Assembly: GCA_963921425.1 (NCBI GenBank)
Contig: OY992839.1
Location: 2,730,501-2,794,500, forward strand
Direction: 5' to 3'
DNA: 64,000 nt
Source: Dryas octopetala
Lineage: Eukaryota > Streptophyta > Magnoliopsida > Rosales > Rosaceae
Part shown: positions 19,849 through 31,502 of the stretch, one piece after another
How positions within the stretch are numbered: position 1 is the stretch's first letter
Layout: each line of letters starts with the position of its first letter
Notes under the pieces: generated by a model
What the model was told of the DNA's origin: nothing
Seen by the model: the letters and a program-made list of their open reading frames with translations, nothing else
Databases searched by the model: none
Position numbers and translations under genes: made by a program

Positions 19849-20590
19849 AGCATAAATTCAATTTAAACACATAACTATATATGCTATTTCAACGGGGTCC
19901 ATGAACTTTTAAATATTTCAAATATACACCTGATTTATTATGTAAATTGAAAAATGAAATTTCGTCCATTAATTTATTGAGAGATCAGTTAAATGTCAGC
20001 TTGGCTTTTGCTAACGGGGATTAATTGGTGACATGGCACCAACTCAGCATACATTTCCCGCCAAATGAGCAACACATGTCCACTTGACACGGGCTCACAC
20101 ATCCATCACCTCTTTCTCGCTCGTCGAACGCTCTCCTGACCATTTAGTCTCCAAAAAACATCACGTTTTCCCCCAAATTCGAATATAAATCTTTCACTTG
20201 TGTTAAACGAGCGAGAAAGAAATGATGAGTTTGTGGACCCGTGTTAGGGGTTAGGTGGACCTGTGGTGCTCATTTGGCGGGAAATGAGCGACACGGGTCC
20301 ACCTAACCCCTGACACGGGCCCACAAACTCTCACTCTCTCTATTATTATTAAATTGTGGGCTCGTGTCGCTTATTCGGCGAGAAATGTTTGCTGAGATAG
20401 CGCCACATCGTCAAGTAATTCCGGTCAGTAAAAGCCAAACTGTCATTTAACTGATCTCTCAATGAATCAATGGACATAAATTCATTTTTCAATTTAGATA
20501 ATAGATCGAGTGTATATTTGAAATATTTTAAAATTCATGGACCCTGTTGAAATAGCTTATATAGTTATGTGTCTAAATTGAATTTATGCC
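19849..20590. mobile_element. Non-autonomous MULE-like foldback element with nested palindrome
   Basis: Long imperfect terminal inverted repeats: the left arm from AGCATAAATTCAATTT through CTATTTCAACGGGG (about 19849-20070) pairs with the right arm ending AAATTGAATTTATGCC (about 20370-20590). Both ends are flanked by the 9-bp direct repeat TAAATAATT (19840-19848 and 20591-20599), the size expected for Mutator-like transposition. The interior holds a second, much better palindrome of 104 bp centred near 20278.5. No coding frame is visible, so mobilisation would need a transposase in trans. Confidence 0.75.
20227..20330. repeat. 104-bp near-perfect internal palindrome
   Basis: The left half starts GAGTTTGTGGACCCGTGTTA and the right half ends GGGCCCACAAACTC. 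The arms close on GCTCATTT / AAATGAGC around a loop of six bases. Related pieces (CCCGCCAAATGAGC near 20056 and GTGTCGCTTATTCGGCG near 20363) occur in the surrounding element arms, so the same unit has been copied three to four times in alternating orientation. Confidence 0.85.
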
Positions 20591-20599
20591 TAAATAATT

Positions 20600-23500
20600 G
20601 ATTAATTTAATTTGTATATACCATGGTTTCAGAAAACTCAAACATGCAGCTACTATAACATAAATTAACGTATTTTCTTGAAGCACTTGTAGCTCAGATG
20701 GTAAACACTAAAGGATATAGGTCATCTTATTTTCACTTGATTTTTAATTTAAATGTTTTTATTTAAAAATTCAAGTGTTAGATTAAAATTTTAAATTTTA
20801 TTAATTCTCAGATCCTAAAACATAAATAACAACTTTTAGACTTATGACACACAACTTTGATTAAAAGATCAGCAATATCAATTATCAAGTTAAGTAAAGT
20901 CAAGCAATACTCAAATAAGTAGAGAATTCATCTGTCCTATTGAAATTTCAAAAACAAAAACCCCCGTTTTTATTGAACTTTAATTTGACGAGTGAGGACA
21001 GATCCAGATATACATTTACAATAACACTAGAGATCTCAACTTTTTATTTTTTTTATTTTCTAACTTATATGACATTCATTTATTAGACACCAAAAAATAA
21101 AAAATAAAAAATAAAATTAACTTAACTTAACTTAAAAAGAAAATGAAGTACCCTGTCAGTAATGACACATAATTAAAATGAAAAACAAATGTTTAAAAAA
21201 AAAATAGAACTCTTGACATTTTCCATACATTTAATAAATCTCTCCTTTATTCTTCTTTTCTACTTTTATCCCTTTCTTTATTTTGTCCTCCGACAAGTTG
21301 AAGATAGACAAAAACACATAAAAATGAGAGATCGATCTTACGTAAGGCATGCAAAGTCTATCGTCCTCAATAATATTATGACGTTACACCAACCCAAAAA
21401 TAAAATGGGAGAAATTAAGGAGCTCTCACCGCATGGCATTTTAATCAATTCACCACAATCATTATGAAAGTAATTTTGTTTTATTAATAGAATGAAGAGA
21501 TAGATTATAAAACCAATTGGTGAGTTGATATATATTAATTACAAACACAAATTAGATGAAATAAAATCCTACGCTGATGGATTTTGTGTTGATATTGCGC
21601 TGGTGTTTAGAGCAACATGGTTTTGAGGTTCAAGACTGTGTTTTAAATTTTGGGTTTAAAAATTATATTAGAAATATAATTAAATAAAATTATGAAACCA
21701 CATAGTTCTGATTCTTTGAACATGTTAACCACTTGAACATAGAAAACGTGAGTCGAGTATTTGGACCCAAATTAGATTGCGTAAGCCATGTGTAGCTAGC
21801 TAGCTTTGCAGTTACATCCACTTGCATTGGGCTTGTACTAGCCTCGATCATGTTTATCTATCCAAATGGTTGATCGTACTTGCATATTAGACCAAGCAAT
21901 TTGCTATGTAAAACTGAACAGTTAATGCCAACTCAAAGTAAATTTCATATACCATTTGACATATTAATTAGTAGCTGTATTCGTTTGTATAGTTAAAAAT
22001 TTAGTTTAATTAGCTCTGCGCATTGTGCAGTAATATTATAATAAAATCTGTAGCTTTAAATAGTAGAATGGAAATCGATCACATTTAATATGTATATAGC
22101 ATCATATCACTTCACAGCTGGAGTTGTCATTATTATCTTAAAAGTCTTTTGGTAGCTAGTTAGGCATTATATATAAGGATAAGTTATACTTATAGCTAGT
22201 TCATGCATGTAGTTTCACTTATAGCTAGTTTCTGTACTATTCATAAATTTTTAACTTTATAAGAATTCTTTTTGATAGACAGTTTCTTTATATATCAGCT
22301 AATTTATGTACAGTTGAAGCCCACAAGGGCTACCCAAGACAATGATGGACCAAAAAAAAAAAAACCTTAATCCTCTTTTTTCTTGGGACAAATCTGCTAA
22401 TTGTTCATAATTGGGGTTGTCAGTCCACAAGCACACTCCTAAAACACTCTTCTAAATGTTTCTATTTCATTATATCGAAGATAACTTTTATTTGTTCAAA
22501 GATAACTTTTTTAAACGACATGTTTTTGTTCATACGTTTAGAATTTAATTAACGCTTGAATATATTATGGATTAATTAATTCTTCTTTTGTACAAATTTT
22601 GTGATAAACTATAAATGACGGTTTTACATTCTATAATAATATTTTATTTTGCTATCTCTTCCTATATTTTGGTCTTTAGCATGTTAATGCAATTATGAAA
22701 GTTGCAATAATAGCCTTTATAGCCCACAACGAAATCACAAAGATAGATGACTCAAATTCTTTGTCTGTAGTGCCGACTATGGATGATGATGACTCGGATC
22801 CTGCATATGGAAACATAAAGTAAAGCAACTATTTTTACTATCTATCCTTAATTTTCCTCCATAATTATTATGTACTACAATAAAAGTCAAAACACTCAAG
22901 CCCAAGGCTTAGCCTTTACAGAAATATCTCTGAATTTCCCCAACCTCAAAACTCAAAAGTTTATGCAATGCACATTGTTTTTGACAGCCAAAGAAGCTTA
23001 TATATATAGTACATAGTACATTTTGTGGTCCAAGGTTTTGTATTAAAGATTTAAAGGAATAAGGCAAATGTGATATATGGTGATAGATTCCCCAACATGG
23101 CGACATATACTAGGGACAATATTTTTATAAACATTCATCTTTCACATGTCACAAATGCCTTGGCAAACTTAGGGACACGTATCCCATCTGGCCATCCACT
23201 TGCTTAACTTTTGTTTTCATTGCTCAGTGTGAATGATTTTTAACCATTGATTTGCGGATATTTATTTTAAAACTTGCATTCCTAATGGGTGAAATACTTT
23301 TTAGAGTTATACAAATAACCGACAATGGTTGCATTATTGTCCTCGATCATCAACTCTTTCTCGATCATTAAAGTTTTCTAGTTCTTTTGATTTCTTTTTT
23401 CTAATAAAGGGATCGATTCCTCTAATGTAATGAAAAATAATAATTTGGTTATCATTTGTTATTTGTCAACAAAATGATTCAAAAAGCTAGACTTCTTCAT

Positions 23501-25433
23501 TAAGCTCTCATAAATACTAAAATACAAATTCCTCACTCTATCATGCTGATCCCATAGATACAACTTTCTCGCTCTATCACTAAAGTTGACACTAATATAC
23601 ATACTTATTTTATAATTAGTTTTTAGCCATTTTGATATTATATATATCAAATTGGAAGAAATGATATTGTGAATGATTTCTTACCACTAAGAAAAGACAG
23701 ATTTGCTGATCATGGCACAACAAGTTCAGTAAAACTGAATCTGATGCGACATAAAATTTGCAATGCATGTTTGTCTGTGATCCATTATTGTTGTCGAGGC
23801 ATCATTCCAGGCATGTGATGCATATATATAGATAGTATTTTCTTAATTTCTTATACTAACAGTCAACAGTGTATTATCAAAAACAAACTTTTATATTTAG
23901 ACCGGGATTAAAAAAGAACACAGATTCTTGCCATGTGATGTACAGACTGTAAAAGAATGTTTTGCGTTTAAACCAATATATTCCATTGTGCAGCTAAAAC
24001 CAATATTTCTATTCTAAGGGAACTAGGGAAGGGAAGCCTATATATGGAAAAATCTTTTAAAAATATCCATAAAAAAACAAGATCTTTTGAACGTTGAGAT
24101 ATTATCCAACTTTATAAGAGACTTGAATTTTCAGAGTCTATTGAAATTCACAATGAAGCTACATTTGGGAGGAATTTAGATCTGAATTTGTTCACAAATC
24201 GTTTCATGAGATGAATTGCGGATGCTCCCTAAAAAAAAAATTATGCTATTTCAAATTTATTTATTCTGTAAATCTCATAAGTATATAGTTTTTACCTACA
24301 AATTATTGATCTGGTAATTTTTATTTTCAATTTGTTGACAAAACTCACAAGTTTGAAGGATGAATAATGCTACATATATCATATTTACTAACTCAATTGT
24401 TGGTTCTGGCAAAGAATATTATTTGCTATCCCAAAAAAAAAAAAACATGAGATATTTGTGTATATGAGTAGCTAGCTCCTATCTCCATGAAACATGTGGT
24501 GACAATAAAGATCCTTAATTCTCATTTAAAAAGAATAAAAGATAGAAGAGAATTTTCTACATTATTAAGCTGATCGAAAATAGGACAAAAATATCCTAGT
24601 TTCTTCCTACGAATAACATTTTCAAAGTCAATTCAAGCACATTTTTTGTAAGTAATTCAATTCAAGCACCTTTACAGATTCCATATTGGGGCACTTTAAT
24701 CACAAAAATTCCGAAGAAAAAAAGTGCCTTTTTTTGGTCGAAATATACCAAAAAAAGTGCCTTAAATATACCCATATATCAGAAGTTGTGAGGACATTCC
24801 AAAAGGATATCTTTGTATTCAATCACACACTTCCAATCACTAAAAATTACAACCCTTAGGAAATGGAACATGTCCAGATAATGTTGCTCAAATTGAATAT
24901 TCTTAATGAAGAATCAACAATATTATTTGTGTCTTATTCCTCAGACGTTGGGAGGATGGACATTCCAAAAGGGCAGGGCATATCTATATTCAATCTAGTT
25001 CTGAAAATGGTCCCCTGAGCTGAGCCCTTTGCGATCTTGACATGTCCCCTTGGCTGATCATAACCATATACACTAATTAACTTGAAGAAGACTCTTGAAA
25101 TTGGGCCAAAGACCTAGGGTCTTTTCAGAATCTGTCACACTTTGTGGTCACATAAGCACAAGAGCAATGACCAGGACATATTTGGTTGTTTTTTGTCTAC
25201 CTTCAGGGATAATGTGACATAATATATATTCGATTAATATTCGATCATGGGCAATGTTCTTTTGCAGATATATATATATTTAGCATGTTAATAATTGCTA
25301 GAATAATGAAATTATGCTAGAACGATTATTATGAAAATCTTCTCTTGGCAACCAGCTACGTTCTACTAGCATGTGCATAGATTCTTTTTATCTGAATGTA
25401 TTGTGATTGATTGACAGTTTGGTAATCTAACGT
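20600..25433. other. Long intergenic stretch, no gene seen
   Basis: AT-rich, with short homopolymers and a few local duplications (for example GACATTCCAAAAGG... near 24793 and again near 24960, each followed by ATTCAATC). No protein family is recognised. A tRNA-like A-box remnant near 20689 is discussed under rejected items. Confidence 0.5.
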
Positions 25434-25434
25434 A

Positions 25435-25436
<2 letters not shown>

Positions 25437-25466
<30 letters not shown>
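25437..25466. repeat. (TA)n microsatellite
   Basis: About 15 TA units followed by a short CT run. It sits just left of the duplicated segment at 25513. Confidence 0.9.
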
Positions 25467-25469
<3 letters not shown>

Positions 25470-25512
25470 CTCTTTGGAATTTAAAACCTCATATGCTTGG
25501 ATCATTATGTCT

Positions 25513-25790
25513 AAAAAAGGAACATATCTCGTTGGGATTGTGATTCCTGTTTCACAAACTCTGGATATGCTCAGCACCATGCCAAATGCAAGTTTTAATT
25601 CCCTTGAGTCCAGACCATCGGGTCCGTCTATGTCTATCTACCAACAAAGATATATAGCATTTTTCGGGTTTTTTTTTGGGTCTTAATTTTAAATTTAATT
25701 TTGTAGAAAAAAATTTGCATGGAACCTAAAGCCCACCAAATATGGAGTTGGCCCATATACGCCAACTCAGCAGCCCACCAAGAATGGTTA
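25513..25790. repeat. Left copy of a diverged direct duplication (pair with 26447-26665)
   Basis: Shared blocks in the same order are GGAACATAT, GATTGTG-TTCCTGTTTCAC, AA-TCTGGATATG-TCAGC, ATGCC, TTCAATTCCCT-type sequence, and GCCCATATRCRCCAACTCAG / CAGCCCA. The second copy is about 900 bp to the right. The copies are diverged, so the duplication is old. No coding function is evident. Confidence 0.7.
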
Positions 25791-25973
25791 TGGACTTTCA
25801 ATATCAATTCACCACAGTCGATCACTTCCTACACGTCTGCCAGCCCATAATAAAGTTTTTTTTTTTTTTTTTTAAATAAGCCCATAATAAAGTTTATGGT
25901 TCTAAAAGTTTTTACTCTAGTTATACATAGATTATTTTTAGTGGTAAAAAAAAAAGAAGATTGATTTTACATA

Positions 25974-26384
25974 GGCCAGTTCTATTCCGACCACCATAAA
26001 TTGCTGAGTTGACCACCCTATTTCAAAATTCCAACTTTACCCTTAAAACAAAAAATTTCAATTTTGTTCGTTGGGTCATTCGATAATTATCTACCGAAAT
26101 ATTTATGATTATTCGACAGTTATCTGCTGAACATTGGTGGATTATTTGGTGGATAACCACCGAATGAAAATGAAAAAGGCATTCGACAGTTATCTGTCGA
26201 AATATTTGTATTTATTCGACACTTATCTGCTGAACATTGGTGGATGTTTTGGTAGATGACCACCGAATGGATCTGGGTGATTTCATCATGTTTTTGCAAT
26301 AAAGGGTAAAATAGGAAAAAAGTTGAAAAAAATATATTAAGGTGGTCAACTCAGCAACTAAGGATGGTCTGCATAGCCTCACTC
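25974..26384. mobile_element. MULE-like MITE carrying an internal palindrome array
   Basis: Flanked by the 9-bp direct repeat TTTTACATA (25965-25973 and 26385-26393). The subterminal inverted sequences are GACCACC...TTGCTGAGTTGACCACC near 25989-26020 and GGTGGTCAACTCAGCAA...GGATGGTC near 26341-26369. The outermost bases match poorly, so the terminal repeat is imperfect. The interior has two tandem copies of a unit of about 100 bp (26078-26168 and 26180-26270), each made of three short palindromes. It separates the two copies of the surrounding direct duplication. Non-coding. Confidence 0.65.
26078..26270. repeat. Array of six short imperfect palindromes, period 33-36 bp
   Basis: Palindrome starts lie at about 26078, 26111, 26147, 26180, 26214 and 26249. 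Their form is ATTCGA-AATTATC-TACCGAAAT, ATTCGACAG-TTATC-GCTGAA and TTGGTGGATAACCACCGAA. The third and sixth have GGTGG/CCACC stems; the others have TTCGA/TCGAA-type stems. The regular spacing with intervening AT-rich linkers is visible directly. Confidence 0.8.
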
Positions 26385-26446
26385 TTTTACATATGTAGGT
26401 GTGTGTGATGAATGCATGTGAAGCAAAAATGACAGAGCTTTTGTAA

Positions 26447-26665
26447 AAATAAAAGGAACATATTTTGTCGAGGATTGTGGTTCCTGTTTCACAAAGTCTG
26501 GATATGTTCAGCTTTATGCCCCAAGGTAAGTTTCAAGCTTTCAATTCCCTAGACGCCATTTTGGTAGTGCATATATTGTTCACCAACTAAAAAAAATAAA
26601 ATCAAGGGTCATGAATAATTTTGCTAGCCCATATGCACCAACTCAGCAGCCCAACCCATCCATCT
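26447..26665. repeat. Right copy of the direct duplication (pair with 25513-25790)
   Basis: It carries the same ordered blocks as the left copy, ending in GCCCATATGCACCAACTCAG and CAGCCCA. It lies just downstream of the 3' end of the decarboxylase gene. Confidence 0.7.
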
Positions 26666-26956
26666 AAAGCATGATCGGGTAAATAGCTGTCGCTCATATT
26701 AAATAGGTCCTTCAGTTGATTTTTTTTGGTAGAGTGGGGGCCTAAAAGACCCAAACAGCAAAGAAATTAGCTATTAACAAAACGATTCCTTCAGTTGATT
26801 GAAGCATCATAATTGAATTGAAAACGAAAAAAAGAAAAGAAAAAAGAAAATAGAGAACCTGGTAAAATGGGTCATAAGAAGATTAGAAGAGAAAAGTGTA
26901 TAACTTGATGGAAGTGCTTATTAAATGGTTGGCGTCAAAAGAAATAACTCATGATC

Positions 26957-29900
26957 CTAAAGAGTTCCTAGCAGGGCAGAGGCCTCATCTTGCAAAACCT
27001 TCCATGCTGCATACACATGCCTCTCCTCAGTCAATGGAGCTCCTACCGCAAAACGTAATATGTACTTGCCCGATAGCACCTGTATGATACGTTAGTAGTC
27101 ATCAGATACGTCGAAGCAAGGTGGTCAGTAAATACGGTCCAAATACAACACTTGGTAAACAGCGAGTGAGGTTACCGTGTGAGAAATGAAAATTTTCCCA
27201 GTTGAGTTGACAGCATCTAATAGGTCATGGTTCAGTTTACTCGCACAAGCTTCATCATTGTGAGGGGGTAGAAGACGGAAACAAACTAACGAAAATATGC
27301 GAGGAGTAACTATCTGCAAATTGTGGTGAATTATCAACAACATAATTAGAAAAGTCACACAAGGTAAGCATGATACATGCATAATAATGGCATTCAACTT
27401 GTAACAACATATGGTACTCACACAAAAAACTTCACGAAGAATGCCATTACCTCAAATCTAGGGTCTTGAGCAACAAGCTCTTCAAAGTGTTTAGCCAAAT
27501 TGATATGGTTTCTTATGTACAATTGTAGGTTCTCCAAACCATAAAGTCTTAGCACCATCCACAGCTTCAATGATCTGGAACCAGAAGTCAATTATAAGAT
27601 ATATTACACTTAGATAGTTGATTCTAAAGCATACGGTTTAATAATTAATAACCCTTAGAAAAAGATATAAATCTGGTAGGCTGTGCAATGGAGCATTCTT
27701 CCTTCCCCAGATAAAGCATAAGTGTTATTCTTATCATTCAAGCTCAGTAAAGAGAGATTCTACTTTAAACAATAAAAAAAAAAAACAAAAAATTATGCAC
27801 GTATGCGCTCTTAAAACTCAAAGTCAATCTTTATCTCATAATTTCGTTTTGCAGCAAAAAGTTTTAAGGCACACCTAAATCGACGTCCAAGTGGGATTTG
27901 CCAATCTTTGTAGTCCACAACCATGTTTGCTTGAGAGGCCTGCAGTACAAACAGTGCTGTAAAAAGAGTACCGGTAGATGGCTAACATGGTTTGTTTTGA
28001 TGCTGAATCTCCCAACACAAAATAATGTAGGAACAAAATTTACCTTGTTTTTCAGGAACTCAGGATTTGTAGACAGGGACTGGATCAGAGCCTTCCTATC
28101 CTGTTATCAGGAAATAAGTATATACTGGATTAATAGATAACAAAAACTGGGAAATGAGAGCAAAAGGCGTGACAAAAAACTGATGTCTTCTTTTATAGAA
28201 AGTAAGGTTATTGGTGTTTCCTGCTTCAAGAACTAATAAATAAAAGAACATGGAGGAGAGAGGAGCAGTGGCCAAAACATTGAGGAACTACAAAGGTAAA
28301 AGAAAACAAACTACATGTACAGGTACATAATGACATACCTTGATCCAGAGCACCGAACAGTCAAAGTTTGTGAGAAACCATTTATGTGCATTCATGTTAA
28401 ATGAGTCTGCTTCTTCAACACCATCAATATAGTGGCGGTATTCTGGACATATACAAGCACTACCAGCATATGCAGCATCCACATGGAACCACATTCCATT
28501 GCTCTGGGCAAATGCAAAGCATTAAAATTATGGTTAAACTGGGTAAGTCTTTAATGTCCATTGATTACATCATCATTTAAAAGGAAAATCGCCTTTCCAA
28601 CTCCTCAACACTACAAAAGGCATATTGAATCTCAAATTCCATGCAGGAAATCGGAAACATACAAAAAAGATTAGTTTTCAAACGTTTAATCTACACAATC
28701 TTAGTATCTAAACGGTTTCACATAAAACTGCAGATCCATGAAGACTCAATACAGCTATTTGTAATGATCTAAAGCAGATTAAAATTAACGTGTTACCTTA
28801 GCAATCTTTCCTAGTTCTAGCAAAGGATCAACAGCCGTTGATGAAGTAGTACCAACCTGAAGGTAAAAACGCAAAGTTTCTTTAGTTAATCAAAATTCTA
28901 ATATAATACCATACAAGATTATGAATGATTCAAATCGTACTTTATTACATTATCACCACAGGCACCAATCCTTGTAGCGCCGTGGTATCAACTATCAAGT
29001 GAGGTGGCGAGTTCTACTCTAAATAGAGTTTAGGTTGTGTGTACAAGTGTTAATTAGTTCTATAATTTGTATTTTATAAAACAACATTTATTCCTATTAT
29101 AGTATCAGAATTATTTATCATATATTTGCGTAAAGTTACCATTTTTTTAATGCCCTTTTAGAAGCCACATTCAATGTCTTTACATCTTTGGTTTCCTCAA
29201 AGTATTAATGAACATTTCACTGTGGTCAAATAACAAGGTAGGACCAACTTGTAGTTTAAAAGAAAAGGCATGAACAAGAACAAATAGAAACAAGCTAGCA
29301 TCAAAAGTTTTTTGGCTTCTTACTGTTGCACATAAGAAAAAGGGAATTAAACCACTAGTGATGTCATTTGAAATCGCTTCATTAAGGACATTGGGAGAAA
29401 GGGCATAACTAGTAGAGGAATCGGTACTCAGCAGCCTGCAATTCTCAGGATGGATTCCCCCTATCTGCCGTCAAACAAAAAATATCATGAAAAATGAAAG
29501 GCGTTATCAATAACAAGCTGAACTTAACAATAAATATATATATGTACACACACACACACACAAGTAATATACGTTGATTAAACAATTCAAACATCACGGA
29601 ATAAAAATAAAACATACAAGATACGAAAGAATTGAGGGAATGCCAACAGATACCAAGTGGGTTTTAAACAATTTTGTACATTTTAATTTGATGTGGAAAA
29701 ATAGAAATTATCATCATGTAAATCTGTTTCTCGTGCACCAATGGTATACATGTGAAAAAGGCATTGGTTAAGCAAAACAAAAGACTAGACTGCTGAAAAA
29801 CCACAAACAGAGGGGGAAAAAGAGATACTAGAGCACATTAGGAAGATACCTGACAGGCTTTTTGCAAAGCTGAATGAGTTTGATCAGATGCATAAACAAC

Positions 29901-31271
29901 AAGCTTCTCAAGGGCATTCTTTCCTACTCTCCTCAAACACTTATCACGAGCAGCTAATAGTACAACTAGAACAGCTTCACTTGCTGTGCCCTGTATCACT
30001 CCACCACCTTGTCCTGCAACAAGAGGTCCGGCTATAAGTCCATAAGCTCAATTGAATTGCACTGCGGTCAAATTTATATGTATAATGACATACCCAACAC
30101 ACTGCCAAAGAAAGTTCATAGTCATCTAATATTACATTTAAGAAAGTTTTTTTTATATATTATTATTCTTCTTCTGATAGAAGAGAAACAAAGCAAATGT
30201 GAGCAGAGAAATTTCATTCAGAAAAATATAGTTATATAAACCCAGACCTGCTGAAAGAAAGTCCTCGGGCAGTTTAATTAATTTAGCAAGCCAATCAAGA
30301 ACGATCATTTCAAGTTCTGTTGCTGCAGGAGAAGTTATCCAACTAAAACCCACAATGTTAAGCCCAGCACTGAGCATCTCTCCCAAAAATCCGGCAATGC
30401 TGCTATTAGAAGGATAATATGCAAAGTAATTTGGGCTCTGCCAGTGAGTTACCCCTGGCAATATCTTAGCCTGAATGTCTGCAATCACACAAAAGTTTGT
30501 TCTTCACATATGTTTCTTCCACATGAACAAAATAAATCATATATTCTAGAGAATTTAGAATGACTTACTTTGGGCAATAATTTGAGCATATAAAGAAGAA
30601 TAAGTGTCAAGTAATATACATAATCAGGCCATAAAATTTCCTCTAAATGCTACATTTTCAATAAGTATGCAGTAAATCTAGAACATGATGACCCAATTGC
30701 GAAATTTCACCATCAAAAATGTGTTGCAAGGACTCAGGATGAGTAGGCGCAGAATCCGGTAAAAGTTCACGAAGATACCCAGGCTGCAAAATGTGACTGA
30801 AGTTATACTAATGGCAAATTTTACTTAAATGAGTCATCATCTGGGCCAATATATTTGCAACACATGAAAATTTGCAAAGTATTCACAGACCCACTTCCAA
30901 TATTGATAAAAGGAATAAAATAGAGGCAGACAACAATTCATTCAAGAAGTTATTTAGAGAATTTCAATCAAATCATTGGTTTTGCATAGAAGTGTAAGTG
31001 AGAAGTGGATAGTATAGTAACCTGAACTTGGCTGAGAACAGGGAAATTCTCAATATTTTTGTAGTAATCAGCAATGAAATCTACCATCTTATGCGCATTC
31101 TCTCTGAACTGCTCAGCGTCCATTGGCTTCAGCTCACTCTCCCTACATACCCATATGTGGAAAAATGAAGAAATTCTCAATATTTTTGTAGTACCTTCAC
31201 ACACACACACACACACATATATATATACAAAAAACAAAAGGAGAGATAGATAGATAGATTGTGACTTACAT
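26957..31271 (-). CDS. TYDC: Aromatic-L-amino-acid decarboxylase, tyrosine/DOPA decarboxylase type (PLP-dependent, group II)
   Basis: A cytosolic PLP enzyme that removes CO2 from tyrosine, DOPA or a related aromatic amino acid to give the amine. Thirteen exons: 31271-31270 (the bases AT), 31142-31022, 30783-30711, 30478-30248, 30013-29850, 29464-29324, 28856-28797, 28503-28339, 28100-28044, 27939-27875, 27574-27451, 27313-27176 and 27079-26957. They total 1464 nt, or 487 aa, the usual family length. The PLP lysine lies in NMNAHKW at about residue 305, and [10 protein letters not shown] supplies the preceding Asp that contacts the cofactor. The catalytic-loop residue is Tyr (VVDYKDW, about 348), which marks decarboxylases; the aldehyde-synthase branch has Phe. 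Tyrosine versus other substrate preference cannot be settled here. The start codon is formed across the first splice junction (AT/G), giving [13 protein letters not shown]; an alternative start is the Met at residue 8. Neither pseudogene damage nor frameshift is seen. Confidence 0.94.
31143..31269 (-). other. 127-bp intron interrupting the decarboxylase start codon
   Basis: The donor is AGAAGAT/GTAAGT and the acceptor GGGTATGTAG/GGAGAG. The upstream exon ends in AT and the downstream exon begins with G, making ATG only after splicing. The intron holds an (AC)n run at about 31200-31216 and a GATA-like run near 31250. Confidence 0.7.
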
Positions 31272-31502
31272 CTTCTGCTGATGATGCTCTGTGTTTTTCA
31301 CAAGATTGTAGCAAAGAAATGAGGGAGAGAGGGTTGGCTAACTTGGCTTAGAGGTGCCTCAATGTGTCAGTGTAGCATATTAGAGAATAGTGAGTAGGAG
31401 ATGAGAGCTGAGGAGGCAAGTACAAAACGTTTGTCCGTTGCCTTTGGAAGTGCTAAGTGGAAGATATGCGACCGCACATAGGCGCGCTACCACATTCCTT
31501 TA

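Noticed and set aside
20689..20702. tRNA-like A box (GTAGCTCAGATGGT)
   Set aside because: No matching B box, acceptor stem or cloverleaf follows. At most it is a decayed SINE or chance.
26078..26270. Regularly spaced repeats resembling a CRISPR array
   Set aside because: This is a plant nuclear transposon; the repeats are diverged palindromes, the linkers are not unique spacers of even size, and there are no cas genes.
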